A program made the translations under genes and the position numbers. Of a DNA stretch of 64,000 nt, positions 14,339 through 24,544 are shown in pieces. Within the stretch, counting starts at the first letter, position 1, and the number at the start of each line of letters is the position of its first letter. Where the stretch lies: positions 124,001 through 188,000 of the forward strand of contig CM073895.1 of NCBI GenBank assembly GCA_037176705.1, written 5' to 3'. Source of the stretch: Molossus alvarezi (taxonomy: Eukaryota; Chordata; Mammalia; Chiroptera; Molossidae). The notes under the pieces are model-generated. The model was not told the DNA's origin and did not search any database. It was given only the letters and a program-made list of their open reading frames with translations.

Positions 14339-16228
14339 AAAAAGACACAGAGTAGCTGACTGGATAAGAAAGCATGACTCATATATATGTTGTTTACAAG
14401 AGACCCACCTCACAACAAAAGACTCACATAGGTTGAAAGCAAACGGAAAGGAAAAAAAAACTGGGGTAGCAATACCCATATCTGATAAAATAGATTTCAA
14501 AATGAAGGCCATACACAAAAAAAGGCCACTACATAATATTGAAAGGATCTATCCAAAAGGAAGATATAACCTTGATAAACATATATGCACCTAATATAGG
14601 AGCACCAAAATATATTAAAAATCTTCTGGAGGACTTCAAAGGAGAAATCAACAGCAATACAATCATAGCAGGGGACTTCAATACCCCGCTGATATCAGTG
14701 GGTAGATCCTCTCGAAAAAAAATTAACAAAAACCAGAGACTCTAAATGAAGCACTAGATCAAATGGATTTTATAGGTATCTACAGGGATTTACACCCCAA
14801 AACTTCAGAATTCACATTCTTCTCAAGTGCACATGGAACATTCTCAAAGAGACCACATGTTAGGGCACAAACTAAGTCTCCACTAGTTCAAGAAGATTAA
14901 AATCATATCAAGCATCTTCTCAGATCACAATGGCATGAAACTAGAAATCAATTGCAACAAGAATATGCAAGGACATTTGAATACATGGAGGTTAAATAAC
15001 ATGTTATTAAACAATGAATGGGTTACCAAGTAGAAATGCAGCAAAAGCAATTCTGAGAGGCAAGTTCATAGCACTACAGGCCTACCTCAAAAAAACAAGA
15101 AAAATTTCTAATTGACTATCTAACCTCACAACTTAAAAAACTAGAAAGCAAACAAAAAGAAAATCCCAGAGCAAGTAGAAGAAAAGAAATAGTAAAGGTC
15201 AGAGCAGAAATGAACAACATAGAGACTAAAAACACAATTTAAAAGACCAATGAAACCAAAAGCTGGTTCTTTGAAAAGATAAACAAAATTGATAGACTCA
15301 CCATGAAACAAAAAGAGAAGACACAAATAAAAAAGAAATCACAAATGAAAGAGGAGAAGTAACAGCTGACACCAGAGAAATACAAAGGATCATCAAACCA
15401 TACTATGAACAATTATACACCAACAAATTGGACAATCTAGGTAAAATGGACAAATTTCTAGAAACACAGTCTTCCAAAACTGAACTGGGAAAAGGTAGAA
15501 AAGTTGAACATACCAAGAACAACAAAGAAAATTGAAGCTGTAATTAAGAAACTCCCAGCGAACAAAAGCGCAGGCCCAGATGGCTTCATGGGGGACTTTT
15601 ACTTAACATTCAAAGAAGATCTAATACCCATTCTCCCCAAACTACTACAAAAAATCCAAGAAGACAGAAGACTTGCAAACTCATTTTATGAGGCCAGCAT
15701 AATCCTATTCCCAAAACCCAATAAAGACACCACAAAGAAAGAAAACTACAGGCGCCAAAATCCTTACCAAAATATTAGCAAATCAGATCCAGCAATACGG
15801 CAAAAAAGGTTTCATCCTGACCAAGTGAGATTCATTCGAGGCATGCAAGAATGGTACAATATTTGAAAATCAATAAATGTGACACACCACATAAACAAAA
15901 TAAAAGATAAAAATTATATAATCTTATCAATAGATGCTGAAAAAGCATTTGACAAAATCCAGCACCCACTTCTGATAAAAATGCTCAGCAATGTGGAAAT
16001 AGAGGGATCATATCTCAACATCATAAAGGATATATATGAAAAACCTACAGTCAGCATCATACTCAGTGGGAAAGGGATCCAAATTAAAATGGAGGAAGTG
16101 AAACTGTCATTATTTTAAGATGACATGTACATAGAAAATTCTAAAGACTCCATCAAAAATTTACTAGACTTAATAAATGAATTTGGCAAAGTGGCAGGAC
16201 ACAAAAATAATGTCAAGAAATTGATGGT

Positions 16229-16377
16229 GCCCTGGCCGGTTTGGCTCAGTGGTTGGAGCGTCAGCCTGTGGTTCAGAGAGACCAGGGTTTGGTTTCTGCT
16301 AAGGGCATATATCTTGGTTGGAGTTCGTCCCCAGTTTTGGTTGGGAGGCAGCCACTCAATGTGTCCCTTTCACATCA

Positions 16378-16433
<56 letters not shown>

Positions 16434-16500
16434 TTCTGTCCCTCCCATTCTATCTGAACAAAAAATAGAAAAATGTCATTGGGTGAGAATAAAAAAAAAA
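16229..16500 (+). mobile_element. Ves SINE in L1-B ORF2
   Basis: A full SINE with head GCCCTGGCCGGTTTGGCTCAG and an expanded (TC)n tract at about 16380-16430. It is bounded by AAGAAATTGATGG at 16215-16227 and 16507-16519. The open frames across it, rich in Leu and Ser, are products of the TC run and not proteins. Confidence 0.95.
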
Positions 16501-16758
16501 GAAAGAAAGAAATTGATGGCATTCTTACACACCAATGAATTCACAGAATGAGAAACTAAAAAAACAATCCCATTTATCATTGCAGCAAAAAAGTTAAGAT
16601 ACCTAGGAATAAACTTAACAAAAAAGGTAAAGGACCTCTTCACAGAAAACTGCAGGTCATTGGAAAAAAAAAAAAAAAATAGAGGAAGACATAAAAAGTG
16701 GAAGCATATACCATGTTCATGGATTGGAAGACTTAACATCATTAAAATGTCCATACTA

Positions 16759-16990
16759 GCCCTGGCCAGTTTGGCTCAGCGGTTAGAGTGTTGGCCTGCG
16801 GTCCTGAGAGACCTGGGTTCGGTTCCCACTAAGGGCGCGTACCTCGGTTGCAGTTTGTCCCTGGCCCTGGTTGGGTCGTGTGGGTGGCAGCCACTCGACG
16901 TGTCCCTTTCACGTCAATGTTTCTCTCTCTCTCTCTCCCTCCCACACTCTATCTGAACAAAAAATAGAAAAAATGTCCTTGGGTGAGGAT
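16759..16990 (+). mobile_element. Ves SINE in L1-B ORF2
   Basis: It is bounded by a perfect 15 bp duplication AAAATGTCCATACTA at 16744-16758 and 16991-17005. Head GCCCTGGCCAGTTTGGCTCAGCGG, tail GTCCTTGGGTGAGGAT. It is a second independent insertion within 600 bp of the previous one. Confidence 0.95.
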
Positions 16991-18671
16991 AAAATGTCCA
17001 TACTACCCAAAGCAATCTATAAATTCAATGCAATCCTCATAAAAATACCAATGATATATTTCACAGAACTAGAACAAATACTCCAAAAGTTCATATGGGA
17101 CCAAAAAAATAAATAAACTCGAATAGCTACAGCAATCTTGAAAAAGAAGAACAAAGTAGGAAGGATCGCATTATCAAATATTATGCCATACTACAAAGCC
17201 ACTGTAATCAAAACAGCCTGGTACTGGAACAAGAACAAGCAGATAGATCAATGAAACAAAACAGAGCACCCAGAAATTCACCCAAGACAATATGCTCAAT
17301 TAATACTTGACAAAGGTGGTGAGAGCATACTTAGAGTCAAGACAGCCTCTTAAGTCTATGGTGTTGGGAAAATTAGATAGCTACATGTAAAATAATGCAG
17401 CTAGACCACCAACTTACACCATACACAAGAATAAACTCTAAATGGACAAAATACTTAAATGTGACTCATGAATTCATAAAAATCCTAAAAGAATATGTAA
17501 GCAACAAAATTTTAGACATCATATGCAGCAGAATTTTTACTGATACAACACCTAAGGCAACAGAAACAAAGAAAAAAATGAATACATGGGACTACATCAA
17601 ACTAAAAAGCTTCTGCACAGCAAAAAAACAATCATTAAAATTAAAAGGAAACCCACTATATGAGAGACCATAATTGCCAATGATGCATCAGATAAAGGGT
17701 TAATTTCCAAAATATATAGAGTACTCATACAACTCAACAAAAGAAAGACAAAGAACCCCATAAAAAAAAAGGGGCAGAGGACCTAAATAGACACCTCTCC
17801 AAACAGGACATACAAGTGACCAAGAGACATATGAAGAAATACTCAATGTCATTTATCATCAGAAAGGTGCAAATTAAAACAACAATGAGGTATCACCTCA
17901 CACCTGTCAGAATGGCCGCCATCGACAAATCATCAAACAACAAGTGCTGGCGAGGGTGTGGAGAAAAGGGGACTTGAGTACATTGCTGGTGGGAATGCAG
18001 ACTGGTGCAGCCACTATGGAATACACTATGGTGTTACCTCAAAAAATTAAAAATTGAACTGCCATTTAACTCAGTGATCCCACTTTTAGGACTATACTCT
18101 AAGAAGCCTGAAACACCAATCAAAAACAATATATGTATCCCCATGTTATTAGCAGCACTATTTACAATAGCTAAGATTTGAAAACAGCCCAAGTGTCCAT
18201 CAGTAGACAAATGGATAAAAAAGCTGTGGTACATATACACAATGGAGTACTATGCAACTGTAAGAAAGAAAGATGTCTTATCCTTTGAGACGACATGAAG
18301 GGACCTGGAAAGTATTATTCTAAGTGAAACAAGCCAAGCAGAGAAAGACAAGTATCATATGATCTCACTTATTTTTGGAATATAATGAACATAACAGTTT
18401 GAGGAATGGGGTAGTCCCAAAGACATGGAAGTGGGGTACAGACTGACAATCCCTAGAAGAGGGAGTGGTGGGGGAGAGATAAACCACAGAACTTATATGC
18501 ATATATGCATGAACAAAGGTCATGGACAACAAAGCTTGAGACAGGGTGGGGAGGGCGGGGGAGAGGGGAATCGGTGGAGGGAGAAGGAGAAACATCTGTA
18601 ACAAAAGTAAATTCATTAGTTTTAAAAAAAGAAGCAAAAAAATTAATTAATTAATAAAAATAATTTTTTAA

Positions 18672-18732
18672 AAAGAAAGAAAATAAAGAGGATCAGGAGA
18701 AAGTGAAGAGAAGTCAGAAAACAAGGAAAACT
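18672..18732. repeat. Continuation of the purine-rich tandem array
   Basis: AAAGAGGATCAGGAGAAAGTGAAGAGAAGTCAG and its surroundings use the same phrase as 6155-8448. It marks the right side of the L1 insertion site and ends at about 18732, where unrelated sequence begins. Confidence 0.75.
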
Positions 18733-18859
18733 GCCCTAGAAGCTTTATTGAGGCAGTACTAACCTGATTGCTGAACTTCTATCCCTCTGTGCCTCGATCT
18801 CTCAATGCTGTTTTCTCTGTGCTCAAAATAACACAAGACAAGGCTCCACTGGGTTTTAG

Positions 18860-19366
18860 CACTGCAGACAAGCACTTTTTGAAGACCTAGAGGTAGACTT
18901 CTCAGAAATAGGACCCAGTAGGAAAAATAAATATCTCCTGATTTTTATCTGTACTTTCTCTGGCTGGGTTGAAACTTACCCCACACTTACTAAAAAGGCA
19001 AGAGAAGTAACCAAAGCTCTACTGAGAGACATCATCCTGAGATATGAAATGCCATTGACTATAGGATTAGACAATGACCCAGCCTTTGTAGCAGAAATAG
19101 TACAGCAAGTGGCTAAAACTCTAGGCATCCAATGGAATTTGCACATGGCCTATGACCCCCAGAGATCAGGGAAAGTAGAATGCATGAATCAGACACTTAC
19201 CCCTAGCTCTCCTGTGAGTACATTGTACCCCTCAGGCAAAGATAGAGTTCTCCCCTTTTGAAATTTTATATGAAAGACTTCCCCCACTGATTAAATTCAA
19301 AGTGGATATAAAAGAACTGGGAAATTTGGAAATCCAAAAACAACTACAAGGACTAAGAAAAACCAT
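18860..19366 (+). pseudogene. Class I ERV pol relic: integrase core and C-terminal part
   Basis: Retroviral integrase inserts viral DNA into the genome. The core is readable here, with LEVDFSEI carrying the first catalytic Asp, a TIGLDNDPAF segment with the second Asp, and an RSGKVECMNQTL segment with the catalytic Glu. The DDE spacing fits a gammaretrovirus-like integrase. The frame is intact only at 19049-19261 and shifts after it. Reverse transcriptase, RNase H and gag are absent upstream, where the purine array ends. A SINE separates it from the pol end that continues at 19620. Confidence 0.85.
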
Positions 19367-19617
19367 TCTTTTTGTTTTTATTCTCATTTGAGGACACTTT
19401 TACATTCATCTTCCGATAGAGCAGAAGAAAGAGAGGGAGGAAGAGAGAGAAAGAAACATTGATGTGAGAGACACACCAAGTGGTCACCACCCACATGTTC
19501 CCAGCCGGGGCTGGGAACAAACTGCAACCAAGGTACTCACCCTTAGCGGGAACTGAACCCGGGACTCTCTGGTCCACAGGCCAATGCTCTAACCACTGAG
19601 CAAAACTGGCCAGGGCT
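19367..19617 (-). mobile_element. Ves SINE in the ERV integrase relic, antisense
   Basis: Minus-strand head CCCTGGCCAGTTTTGCTCAGTGG, body TGGTGACCACTTGGTGTGTC, tail TCCTCAAATGAGAATAAAAA. I could not find a clean target-site duplication. Confidence 0.9.
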
Positions 19618-20250
19618 AAAACAAAATCCTTGAGGTACATAAGTGGGTAACCTATAGAATACCCATTTCCTTGGGAATAACTGTACACCCCGCAGACCAG
19701 GGGACCAAGTCTGGATAAATGACTGGAAAAGAGAACCCCTCAAACCAACCTGGAAAGGCCTCCCACAGCTCTCAGGGTTGCAGGTCTGATACCTGGATCC
19801 ACCGCTCAGGGGTAAAGGCAGCTCACCTGCCACATGACAACCAACCTGCCTGGAGACTGACCACCATCCAAAACAATCCTCTGCAGGTCTACCTTAAGAG
19901 GACAGCAAAACCTGCCGGTCAGTCTGTGGCAGGTACCTGAGGACTCCTCCAGTAGACTTGATGGCCATCACCTGCTGGACTGATCCCAGCATTGGATTCT
20001 GTATCCTTAGTAGCCTTACAGGATCAAGTAGACTCCTTAGCAGCAATAGTATTACAAAATAGAAGGGGTTAGACCTACTGATTGCTGAAAAGGGGGGAAT
20101 ATGTCTCTACTTAAATGAGGAATGTTGCTTTTATGTTAATCTGTCAGAAATAGTTAGAAACATGGCCCAGCAGTTAAAGAAACAAATACTGGGCATCTCA
20201 GGGACTCCCATCAGCTGGTCCTCTCTTGATGCTTTTTATAGCGTTCCAGT
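19618..20250 (+). pseudogene. ERV pol 3' end and env transmembrane relic
   Basis: The stretch near 19690-19830 matches the integrase C-terminal region (GDQVWINDWKREPLK-like). Further on, 20010-20190 matches the TM subunit of a class I env, which mediates membrane fusion in intact viruses. A QNRRG segment is followed, after a single-base frame disruption, by a CX6CC disulfide motif at 20102-20127. The whole SU part is missing, so most of env has been deleted. No continuous frame remains. Confidence 0.8.
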
Positions 20251-21180
20251 TTAGCCCTTGTATTCTCAACAGCTAACCTGTTTCATTTCCTCTCGCTTAG
20301 AAACAATAAAGCTCCAAATGATGCTTCAAACAAGGACCCCCCAGCTACTCTCATCTGAATGGCGAATAACTCTAGTTGCTGCATCCCTCCCCTTCAATGT
20401 CCCTATTTCAGCAGGGAGCAGTCACAGAGAGTGTCGCCCCTCTTTCTCATGTGGCACTGAGGAAACTCCCTGTCCAAGATATTCTCTGTCTGCTGGGAGC
20501 AGCTTGAGAATCAAGAGCGGGGGATGGGGGATGAGAGGGCAAGCCAGGTGCAGCCCCTTAGGGGAGGAACTAGAAAGCTCCCAAGGCTCATCATGTATAA
20601 AAGGTGGCTGAAACCCAAGCTTGGGGCTCAGTCTCTTACTGCCGACCAAATTTCTGCCACAACCTGGGAAGACGTGAAGGCCATCAACAAGCTGATGGTG
20701 AGACCTGGGGAGCTAGCGAGCTCCTCAGTGATGAAAACAGCAGTTTGGATTGCACTCAGCTTGTGGGGAAACACCTCCCCCTCCCTTCATGCCGTGTTCT
20801 TCTCTGCTGTCTGTGCTCTGTAAAAGCTTGTGCTGGGAAAGCTGGCCACCCCCAGTGTGCCCGTCTGCAGCTGAGGGGGATTCAGCAGTTCAGCTTCACC
20901 GCGGCAGCCCGTGGGCGCAGCAGGAAAGGGCCACCACCTGGGCTCACGGAGACTGATAAACCCACGTCCTCCAATCAGTCCTCCCGGTTATTTCTTCAGA
21001 ATCCAAAACACTGCCCCAAGGTTTTCTGAGACCTCAGAACTTGGCATAACAATACATAATCCTAACATACACTCACTTGGTCCTTACTTGGCCAAGAACT
21101 GGCCTCTGAAAAACTTGCAAACATTTTTTCCCCACAATAAAGGCATAGAGAGACTCTACTAATTAAAAAGCTTGTCTCCG
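20251..21180 (+). mobile_element. Probable 3' LTR region of the class I ERV relic
   Basis: This lies where the 3' LTR should follow env. A TATA box (TATAAAAG, 20596-20603) and an AATAAA (21136-21141) are both present. Exact edges were not found, and the 530 bp between the two signals is long for an R region. It may therefore hold two pieces of sequence or a longer untranslated segment. Confidence 0.45.
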
Positions 21181-21988
21181 TGAGGCTCCGTGGGGTGAGG
21201 GGGAGGACTGGAGGGTGGCATCAGCTCTGGCAGGGGCACTGGGAGCCAGCAGACAGCAGAGGTACTTGAACCCCATCAATCTATTCACAAGGTCTTACCC
21301 CACTTTATAATTATTGCAATTTCATAATACAATTTATTTTAGTATCTGGCCAGGTTTTTTTCTATTTATTATCTTGCTTTTCAGAATCTTCTATTCTTCC
21401 CCATTTTAACAGGTGAAGTAAAAAAAAAAAAAAAAAAAAAGCAATTTTATTTTTTTTAAATATTGCTGAGCTTTTAATCTATATCACAAGGAATGTATGA
21501 ACAACTTTGGGAAATTGACATCATTATATTTTTTTTCTATTCAAAAACATGGCATTACTTTGTTTATGTATTTATTATTTTATGTGGGAAGCATTTTAAA
21601 ATTTCATGCAGGTCCTGCATATTCCTGTTAAGGTTAATTCTAGGCATTCTACTGGTTTTGTTGCTATTCTGTGTTCTTATTAATTATACATTAAGTTACT
21701 GTTTCTATCTATAAAGAATATTTATTTATGCATCTTATGCTTGACAACTTATCCTGGACGGTCCTGTTGCGAAGATGACTCTGGATTAGCAGAAAACCAA
21801 GTGTAAAAAATGGGCAGGTCCTGTGAACCTGGATGAAAGTCTGAATGTTTCTGGATGATCAGATGCCACGTTACTATCAGGAAGAATCAGTACAATAACT
21901 TTAAGGTTTATTTTGGTGGTAATTTAGAATGTCAACTATGTTTTTCAAACTTTCAAATTTGAAAACAACATGACTTATGTTAAATATA
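21181..21988. other. Unassigned AT-rich DNA
   Basis: It contains an A-run at 21421-21440 and T-rich stretches. The 73-codon hydrophobic frame at 21493-21714 is a by-product of T-rich composition. Nothing else is recognised. Confidence 0.5.
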
Positions 21989-22735
21989 CAGTTTTCGAAA
22001 GCTACAAGTTCTCATTTTGACCTCATATTTCCAGTTTGAAATATAAAATCAAATTTCTAAAATGCCTGGGCAAAAACCACTACTTTTGGATGATGTGTGA
22101 TTAGTTGAACTAAATTTTATGATTATTTTAGAATGCATTATTTTAACAGAAAGTGTTCTGTAGTGCATCTTTGTATTCGGGTCTGCTGCAGGGTCAAACA
22201 TTTAGGGTTTGGGTCCTGGGTACTGGTCTGATATGACATCTGTCACCTAGGTCATTGGCTCCCATTCAATGCCAACAGGAGTCCCCAAGTTGGGGTGCAG
22301 TGAGGCAGCACAGGTGAATTCCTCTTATCCAGACAGCTCAGCTCTGCTCTGCTGCCCTCCATGGTTTCGGGTCTGGTCCTGTCATTTCTACTTTTCTCTG
22401 CTCCTTGAAGACATCTTCATTGGTCCATTTAATGCCAGAGGAAGGCAGGTTAGCACCAATTTATCTTTGAAGTGCGGATGGCGTGGGAAGCCTCTGTGTA
22501 GAAATGGCTGCCAGGCTCTTTAAAAAATAGAGCCCCTTCATCCACCAAAAGCCCTTCTTAGTAAGCATTTTCTTTTTCAGGATCCACATGTTTGATGTCT
22601 GGCATGTGAGGGGCACAGGATGTACTGGTGTAAGAGAGGAGAAACCGGGAGGTGAATGTTTATGTATTCATTTTTATTTTTTGTTGTTGTTGATTTTAGA
22701 GAGAGAAGAAGGGAGAGGGAGAGAGAAGAGAGACC
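21989..22735. repeat. Left arm of a 0.75 kb inverted repeat (partner 28335-29120)
   Basis: Read on the minus strand, this segment matches 28335-29120 over nearly its whole length, for example TTTGATGTCTGGCATGTGAG here and its complement near 28505. Both arms carry the same SINE end at the same place (TTTTAGAGAGAGAAGAAGG at 22693), but here the SINE is cut after about 60 bp. The arms are clearly diverged by many substitutions. Confidence 0.85.
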
Positions 22736-24245
22736 TCTTTGCTTCAGCCGGGGTGTGAAGAGCACAGTGGTTTAGGGAATAACTGGGGAGGAAATACCTA
22801 GAGCAGAGTTCTGCACCCTGAGTGTAGCCAGGTTCTGTGGTTAGAGCAGTTGCCTGACAAAAGGAGGAAAATCCAGAGCTGAATTTCCCATCCTGCACAG
22901 GCAGGGGGTGATGGGAAAGAGGGTGTGTGGATCTGAGGAAAAGGCCCGAGGACATGAGGGGCCAGTGGACACCCTGAGGGGAACTGTAAGTCCTGACTCC
23001 AGCCCAGCATGTGGTGGGCATCTAGGGAACAGGTGAGGTGACCTGGGGCCATTTTTGTCTTCCTGGCTCCACCAAGTAGGTGATAAGCAGAGGGTGGCTT
23101 GAGGTACAGGGTGCAAAGTGACCTGGGTGTGATTTTTACATCCTGGTCTAGACTGTGTGTGTGAGGTAGAAGGGTTCTCTGGAGTAAGGAGCAAGTTCCA
23201 GCAGGGGTTTGAGAATCAGAGAGGTGCCTGGGGTACAGGGTGCATTCAGCCAGCTGGGGTTCAGTGATGCTTTCTCCAGGTCATGTTCAAGTCACTGCTC
23301 CCTCAGCACGGGTTTCCTGGGAGAGTCCTTGGGTCTGGTGGGACCACTTTCTGTGATCACCTCCCTCGGGATGGGATTCAGAACTGCACTGCTTCCAAGT
23401 AGACAAGTAATGGAACAGAATAGACGGTGTAGTAATAGACCCAAGTCCATAGGTGAGTTCTGTATGATAAAGATGTCTCTTCAGGTCATTAGAGAAAATG
23501 CACAGTATATAATAAATGTGGTTGGGATGTGAGACAAGCAGCAGGTCACAGAAAACAGTCCATTGTCTGCCCTTTCCTAAGTGCAGAGGCTGGGCCAGTG
23601 GGAGCAGAGGGGCGGTGTCAGGATGGAGGGTGGAGCTGGGCGGGAAGGCAGGGGCGTGGCCTGAGTGCAGAGGCGGGGCCAGTGGGAGCGGAGGGGCGGG
23701 GGCGGGATGGAGGGTGGAGCTGGGCCGGAAGGCAGGGGCGTGGCCTCGCTCTGCACCCGGAGCAGAAAGCCCGGCCTGATGTGCAGGCAGAGTGGGAACT
23801 GCAGTGAGAGGCGGGTTTAACTTGAGGGGAGCGGAGGTGTGGACATGAGGAGAGGAAGGGGGACCCCTTGAGCCTAGATAGGTGTTTCAGCTATGGGGCA
23901 GGTGGCAGGGAAACATGAGGTGAATAGTGGTTTGGCAGCAGCATGGCCAGGTCCTGAGGTGAGAGGGGAGCCATGGGGAGCACCTGAGGGGAGAGGCCGG
24001 TCGGGTGTGAGGTTTGGGGCAGTGGTCAGGATGAGCGGCTGGGGCCACACGTGAGGCCAGCCCCCCAACTCAGCTCACTTCTGTCACTGTGACTTATTTC
24101 TCTGTGAGCCAAAGCCGCCCCTCCCAGCCTCTCTTATGCTGGTTTTTCTATGCTAAGCACATTGTTGTTTCAGTGGCCACAGCTTTAATGAATGTGCTGT
24201 CAACAGAAGAAAATCTGTTTGCACTGTGTAAAAACAAGTAAAAAG
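22736..24245. other. G-rich unassigned segment with GC boxes
   Basis: A plus-strand G-rich region with many GGGGCGGGG and GTGAGG strings. It contains the 84 bp tandem duplication. Open frames on both strands have no known domain. It might be a decayed CpG-rich promoter or LTR; I see no TATA box, splice-donor context or gene start to support that. Confidence 0.4.
23581..23748 (+). repeat. 84 bp tandem duplication with GC boxes
   Basis: Two adjacent copies, 23581-23664 and 23665-23748, begin GTGCAGAGGC and share GGAGGGTGGAGCTGGGC and GGCAGGGGCGTGGCCT. They differ at about eight positions, mostly A/T to G/C in the second copy. Each contains Sp1-type GC boxes. It is a small segmental duplication with possible promoter-like sites. 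Confidence 0.85.
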
Positions 24246-24246
24246 C

Positions 24247-24412
24247 TTGGCCACGTGACTTGGTTGGTTGGAGCATTGACAGGTATATGGGAAGATGTGG
24301 CTTTGATCCCAGGTCGGGGTGCTTTTGGGGAAGCAACCAATGGGTGTTTCCTGGTCATATAGATGTTTCTGTCTCCCCCCTTCTCTGTCTCTGAAATCAT
24401 TGAAGATTAAAG
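24247..24412 (+). mobile_element. Diverged Ves-like SINE
   Basis: A head like CTTGGCCACGTGACTTGGTTGG, a B-box-like GGCTTTGATCCCAGGTCGGGG, the AAGCAACCAATGGGTGTTTC body and a TCTCCCCCCTTCTCTGTCTCTGAAATC tail. It is old and has no clear flanking duplication. Confidence 0.65.
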
Positions 24413-24544
24413 CAGAAAAATATATCGATAGGCAAAGCTCGGGAAGAACATAAAGAAATGTAATGTGAACTGCTAGAAAAATTATCTTCCTTAGTTTTAA
24501 TTATATTAATGATTAGATGAAATAGTAACAAGATTTAAAAAAGA

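Larger units (their letters stand above)
12543..18181 (+). pseudogene. L1-B ORF2 relic (endonuclease-reverse transcriptase), interrupted
   Basis: ORF2 encodes the endonuclease and reverse transcriptase that carry out target-primed reverse transcription. It starts at 12543, is split by the YBX1 copy, and resumes at 14339 with endonuclease sequence. The 14539-14745 frame contains INIYAPN and AGDFNTPL. RT blocks follow at 15504-15866 (ANKSAGPDGF) and 15879-16118 ([16 protein letters not shown]). The catalytic FADD block is destroyed: the alanine codon is a TAA stop at 16116-16118. The C-terminal Cys-rich region is present near 17946. Two SINEs lie inside. Many stops and shifts make it non-functional. 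Confidence 0.9.
10642..18671 (+). mobile_element. L1-B: near full-length LINE-1, degenerate and interrupted
   Basis: The 5' end (TTCCAAAATGGTGGCAGAGTGAATGG) matches the 5' end of L1-C at 44310. It runs through a 5' UTR, ORF1 (about 11726-12500), ORF2 (12543-18181) and a 3' UTR with GGGGAGGGCGGGG and AACATCTGTAACAAAAGTAAATT, then an A/T-rich tail. Nested insertions are a SINE at 10751, the YBX1 pseudogene at 12621 with its own SINE, and SINEs at 16229 and 16759. Removing these leaves about 5.6 kb, near the expected length of a full L1. Confidence 0.9.

Noticed and set aside
16229..16300. tRNA gene
   Set aside because: A- and B-box-like motifs belong to the SINE head; no cloverleaf tRNA with an acceptor stem is formed.
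16125..16551. Overlapping plus-strand frames with long Ser-Leu repeats
   Set aside because: They translate the (TC)n run of a SINE in three frames.
23209..23807. Protein-coding frames in the G-rich block
   Set aside because: Overlapping frames over the 84 bp repeat, Gly/Trp-rich by composition, no known domain.
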